Shown here in pieces: positions 59,698 through 64,000 of a DNA stretch of 64,000 bases (positions are counted from its first letter, which is position 1; every line of letters begins with the position of its first letter). This DNA is from Petrosia ficiformis (taxonomy: Eukaryota > Porifera > Demospongiae > Haplosclerida > Petrosiidae): NCBI GenBank assembly GCA_947044365.1, contig OX345638.1, positions 9,185,201 through 9,249,200 on the forward strand. The letters are read 5' to 3'. The notes below the pieces were generated by a model, which saw only the letters and a list, made by a program, of their open reading frames with translations, had not been told where the DNA came from and ran no database searches. Both the position numbers and the translations under genes were made by a program.

Positions 59698-62104
59698 TTA
59701 ACTTGTTTATTTCTATTAACGCTAATGTGTACACTAAATTTCTATCATTAATTTAAAAATGATTATTCTAGTATAAATTAGCACATCATTTGGGGGCATT
59801 TCCAATTGTCAGTTTACAACATTGTATGATACTTATTAGATCTTAGGGGCATTTGCATATAGAAAATTTATGCTTAGCATTAACAGAGGAGTATTTCATT
59901 TGAGATGGTAAATTTACATATTGAAAGACGTCAAAGCACTATATACCCTCAAAGAGGAAACACTCTGTGTATATGCCAGCAACTATCAAAAGTTTGTTAT
60001 TATATATGTAATTAATTCTGATCATTATGTCAATTTCTGATAAATTAATCAGAGAGTATGATAGACAATTCATTGGTCATGTACGTAACTACTCACTTTT
60101 TTATCTAATCACTACTGTTTCTCTACTCCTCTATTCATCAACATATTCAATATATAATATCATGATTTAAACCATAGCATTAACTAATGAAAATAGTATG
60201 TTTGTATAGTGGAAACAATAGGCATTTCACACATTTTAGTGATCGGACTGTCAACATAGTTTAAATATAATAACTTCTTATATATACATCCCTCCTAATA
60301 GGTGTATAATCTATTTTTTGTTAATATTATCATAGAATATAATTCATCACATACAACTAAATAAAACCATAGTGCATATCTTGAGTACCTGAATAAATTC
60401 TACATAATTATACATTAAGAGATAGTGTGTAATTATGTATTTATAATACACAACTAAAATATACACTTCCATATCTGTCTCTAGATATAATCAGACAATC
60501 AATATATTGATAGGAAATATAATATTTGGTTCTATAAATATAGTTTATATTTATTAATTTAAACTGGTGTTGTACAAATACTAGTATGGGTAAATATATA
60601 GGTACCTCTACTGGACCAAGGTATATAGGTAAATATAGGTATAGGCAAGTGGTAGAGTGCATGTAAATACAGATATTTTACAGACCAAGGTTTTAAACTT
60701 CATAGTATTATTTTACAGTAGAAAAAGATTAATACAACACTCAGAATCAGCTATCTTTTCTAGTAATTTGTGAGTTTCATTTTCCAACAGACATGGACAG
60801 AGCAGTGCTAGAAAGTGGTGAAGTGCATCAATAAATTCTAGAAATGAGTGAAAACCAAGGTATAGGCATATGTATCAGTATAGACAGTTTTATTTATTTA
60901 TAATATCTGATATCTGAAGTATAATGCAAACCTTAGTATAGGTGCAACACTGGTTTAAACTGTTGTACAAGACTGGCTGTAGGGAAATATATGTACTGAA
61001 TGCATACTAGACAAACTAATACTACAACACTTAATATTAAAGAATAAAGATATAATGATAAACATGTACATGTAATACAAATCTGATCTACAATTGCAAC
61101 GAAAAGGGTCTAGTGTAATCAATTTCCCATTGTCACTCATCACAGCTGATACAGGAAACGAATGAAATATTGCAATCAGAGAGAATGGTAATTCGTTTAG
61201 TTACACAACACAACTAAAATTAATTTATCATCAGTGATGATCCTTTTTTTCTACAAGTGTTTTTACCAAATATGACTAACAGCGAATCTGGAATCTCCTC
61301 TGAAGGATGCGGTGACAAACACCTTCTTAATTTGAGGGTGGAGCTGAGTATACTCATGGGCAAAAAAAGCCTGCACCTAGTGGGGCTCGAACCTGCATCC
61401 TTTTGATTGTGGCCAGTGATAAGTCAATCAGTTAGTTACCTTAGTTGCATGTCAGTTTAATATAATGCATAGTATAACAATCATGTACCATTACTGCTTA
61501 ACTGAAGTGTTGAATAGTATATGTATCAACATTAATTTTGTTGTTGGAATGTTGTCATTCACAATGACTATGTAAATATATAGTAGAGGATAACAATAAT
61601 ATGATGTCTGACAGCTTTGAATAGAGGATTCCAATGTAATCACAGTTTACATGTCAGTATACTTCTCCCACTATACATTTACATAAGAACTGATAACAGC
61701 TAAGAAGATGTGTATATATAGCACTTAACAAGGCAGTTAATGAGATATGATCTATTATATACTTATCATGCACTCAAATTCCTTTTATTAAATGGATAAA
61801 GAATCAATCTGTTTTACTATAGTACTGGAGTGTTGCACTGGGTTATGAATTCACAAAGATTTATAATTTACAAATGTATAATTAAGACCAATAGTTTAAG
61901 TGTATATATAATGAGGGTTGTTACTTCATATAAGTAGTCATGATAATTATCGTCTCATCATATAACGAGTAGGTTATGACTAGTTAAGTGTATTATCTCA
62001 CTGTTTATAGGGGTCTACCTGTCGTCTGTACATGTCTGTGTCTGTCTGTCTGTATAATCAGTAATATCTCACCTTATAATCACTTTCTGATCTTACGATT
62101 TCAG
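59698..62104. other. Intergenic, AT-rich, no gene seen
   Basis: Contains a tRNA-like minus-strand sequence at 61368-61444. Otherwise nothing supported; short open frames on both strands look random. Confidence 0.45.
61368..61444 (-). repeat. tRNA-like sequence (SINE head or tRNA pseudogene)
   Basis: The minus strand has a perfect B box (GGTTCGAGCCCC) and possible acceptor arms GCAACTA/TAGGTGC pairing in six of seven positions, 77 bases apart. The D arm pairs weakly and no good anticodon stem forms, so a working tRNA is doubtful. Confidence 0.35.
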
Positions 62105-62275
62105 TTTGTGTCCAAAGATACTAAGCTTCACAATCTAGACACACCACAAGCATTGCAGGAGTTTAAATGTATGAATATAATACCATATCTTATTTATATT
62201 ACAAATGGTTCTTCAATGATTGGAGTATTTAGCGCTAGCTACAGAGATCAAAGACATAGTATATCAGATAACTGA
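62105..62275 (+). CDS. Terminal exon of unknown gene
   Basis: After GATTTCAG reads FVSKDTKLHNLDTPQALQEF, KCMNIIPYLIYITNGSSMIG, VFSASYRDQRHSISDN, stop. Its paralogue at 27982-28140 is frameshifted. It lies about 370 bp upstream of gene C just as 27982 lies upstream of gene B, so it belongs to the duplicated block. No domain recognised. Confidence 0.45.
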   Translation, partial: FVSKDTKLHNLDTPQALQEFKCMNIIPYLIYITNGSSMIGVFSASYRDQRHSISDN

Positions 62276-62639
62276 ATATCTTCTGTGATGTGTAGAATGA
62301 GTTGTGATACAAATTAAATGGAAAAATACAGTCAATCAAAGACTTTATGAAGAAAGAGACTTGAAGATCTTCAGAGAACTATGACCCACCATTAATGAAA
62401 TATTTTAATTAAATGTCAACATGTGCATTGGTGTTGTTCATAAACATATTGTACTATCAAAAGACTGAGAATTTTATAGAATTAGCTAATCTTAACAAAG
62501 ATATACTACTATATTATTATACAAGGATCAACAAAGAGATAAGTGATATAGTACGGTTAGTACCGCTTCATTTTCTGACTAAATACCACGATGCGTAATT
62601 TCAGCCACACCTTAATTTGTTTCAAGGCGTCTTTCAAAC

Positions 62640-62916
62640 ATGGACGATCGCCCGAAACTCTCTGAACTCCAAGAAGCTGTTAGAACTACTAAGTGGTATA
62701 ACTTGGGCATCCAGTTAGGCCTTGAAAATAATGACTTGGAGGAAATTGCAAAACAGAATGGTAGAGATGTTGATGACTGTAGAAGAGCCATGTTTGTTCT
62801 GTGGTTGCGTACTAGTTCTAAACCTACTAGAAATCAACTATTATATGCCCTCAGGAAAAAATCTGTTGCTGAGATATCTATAGCAAACGAATATGAGAGA
62901 TCTTTCCAAACTCATG
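62640..62916 (+). CDS. Gene C exon 1: death domain (gene continues beyond window)
   Basis: MDDRPKLSELQEAVRTTKWY then [20 protein letters not shown] and so on to YERSFQTHG, with the same 277-bp length and phase-1 donor as gene B exon 1. Differences such as FGLWLR to FVLWLR are conservative. The homologous intron start follows to the window end. The order of the cluster predicts a third GTPase/ankyrin gene to the right. Confidence 0.75.
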
Positions 62917-64000
62917 GTATGTATATATATAATGTAAGTAGCAGTGAGATAGTTAAAGTTGGCCATTGTTGTCTCAGTTGTTTAGGTAACTTGTAGCAGA
63001 GTAACTAGTGTCTCAAAATTTGAATTATATACTATGATAAGTCGTGACTGATGAATACTCAGTTTGTAGAGAAGATTGTATGCAATGAGGAATATAACTT
63101 TAAGCTCAACATTAAAATATAATTGTTAGTATTGATGATGAAATGTCAATATTATGTTATAATATTCTAGTCAAAGAAATAAAGGCTACAAAATTTTTTA
63201 CATAAAAATTTTCCATATACCGGATTCAATTACAGTTTCATCTACCTTTATATATTGTGTAAGGACAAGGTTCGAATGATAGTATTAATGTCCTTGAAAT
63301 GTAACCTGTTGGCATGGAATTCTAAGTATAAGTGTTATTTTAATCTTCACAATTGGTTACAGGAGTTTCGATGCAATCCAATATCCCCAATCCTGTTTTT
63401 TTTCTCCTGTTTTTTTATTTACAAGTACTATAATTACATTTCACATATATGTCTGTACATGTCTGTTATGTCATTACAATGTATAATAAATTAATGATTA
63501 GTATTATTAGTGTAACCTTTGGTGTATTATGAAAACAAAAGATGTCATTTCAGTGTAAATAGTTTCAGTGTAAATAGTATGAATTTGTACTTATAATAAC
63601 AGATAACATTCCTTGTATATAATTACTATGTGATTTATATAGCATTGTACTGATCATTCTTTATTATGACATGTACTTTATATTAGTCAGTATAAATGAA
63701 TATCAAATGAACTGTGCATGACTTAATTACCTTACAGTAAAAATAAATCAGCAATAGAGGAAATATAATTGCATTCAAACTCCTGTAACCAACTGAAGGT
63801 TAAAATAACGTATTACATTTTACAGTGTAGTCATAAGTGCATAATTATAGAACACTAAGAAAGGGGTTTCAGTATGACGGTAGGACAAGTTCTGTATTAT
63901 TTTATGCAGGCCCAACCCAGAGGACCATTATGATTATGTTTGATGCGGTAAACAATGGTTAATTGTAAATTGTATACGTGATCAAATAATGGCGTGGCAT
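62917..64000. other. Start of gene C first intron
   Basis: Matches 28813-30480 in pieces, without the 29034-29301 element. No exon seen. Confidence 0.5.

Noticed and set aside
60441..61143. Short minus-strand frames
   Set aside because: AT-rich chance frames without domains, splice logic or conservation.
61368..61444. Functional tRNA gene
   Set aside because: Good B box and acceptor pairing but no acceptable anticodon arm.

Overview
The window looks like nuclear DNA from a marine invertebrate, most likely a demosponge of the Amphimedon type. This is inference from content: very AT-rich DNA, GT-AG introns, and genes that combine death-fold domains (death domain, CARD), ZU5, a ROC/COR-like GTPase and ankyrin repeats, a mix known to be expanded in sponges. 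There is no bacterial-style gene packing.

Two near-identical copies of one large gene dominate, and a third begins at the right edge. Gene A (1-23121; its 5' end lies outside the window) and gene B (28536-45659) share a layout: death-domain first exon (seen in B and C), a helical plus alpha/beta module, a short linker exon, a second helical plus alpha/beta exon, a large GTPase exon (P-loop, six repeats of about 40 residues, DxGGQ motif, COR-like region, Cys/His-rich end), then an array of 99-bp exons that each encode one ankyrin repeat, and a charged terminal exon. I joined the exons by hand and the splice phases agree at every step. Gene A reads open throughout despite four large transposon insertions in its ankyrin introns. 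Gene B has an in-frame TAA in its fourth-from-last common exon (38707-38709). Gene C starts at 62640.

Each large gene is followed on the minus strand by the decayed 3' part of an ABCB (MDR-type) transporter: 25267-27093 after A and 46581-48085 after B, with different lesions and with expanded tetranucleotide repeats in the introns. Between B and C lie a dead non-LTR retrotransposon (about 49240-51600), a coiled-coil/ZU5/CARD gene with a premature stop (51950-55232), and scattered decayed exons of a second gene of that kind (55757-59697).

Mobile elements include a 4.5-kb DNA transposon (17251-21793) whose protein has a RAG1-N-terminus-like zinc region ahead of a Transib/RAG-like DDE transposase (N-RAG-TP type); an RLE-type non-LTR retrotransposon (9817-12778); a piggyBac deletion derivative (13205-14215); a long-TIR, 9-bp-TSD element carrying a RecQ helicase fragment (15418-16020) nested inside another insertion; and several MITE and foldback families.

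The inferred joint function is intracellular sensing and death-fold signalling (NLR/ROCO-like). The ankyrin part evolves by duplication of a 318-bp exon-plus-intron unit. No rRNA gene, convincing tRNA gene or CRISPR array was seen.
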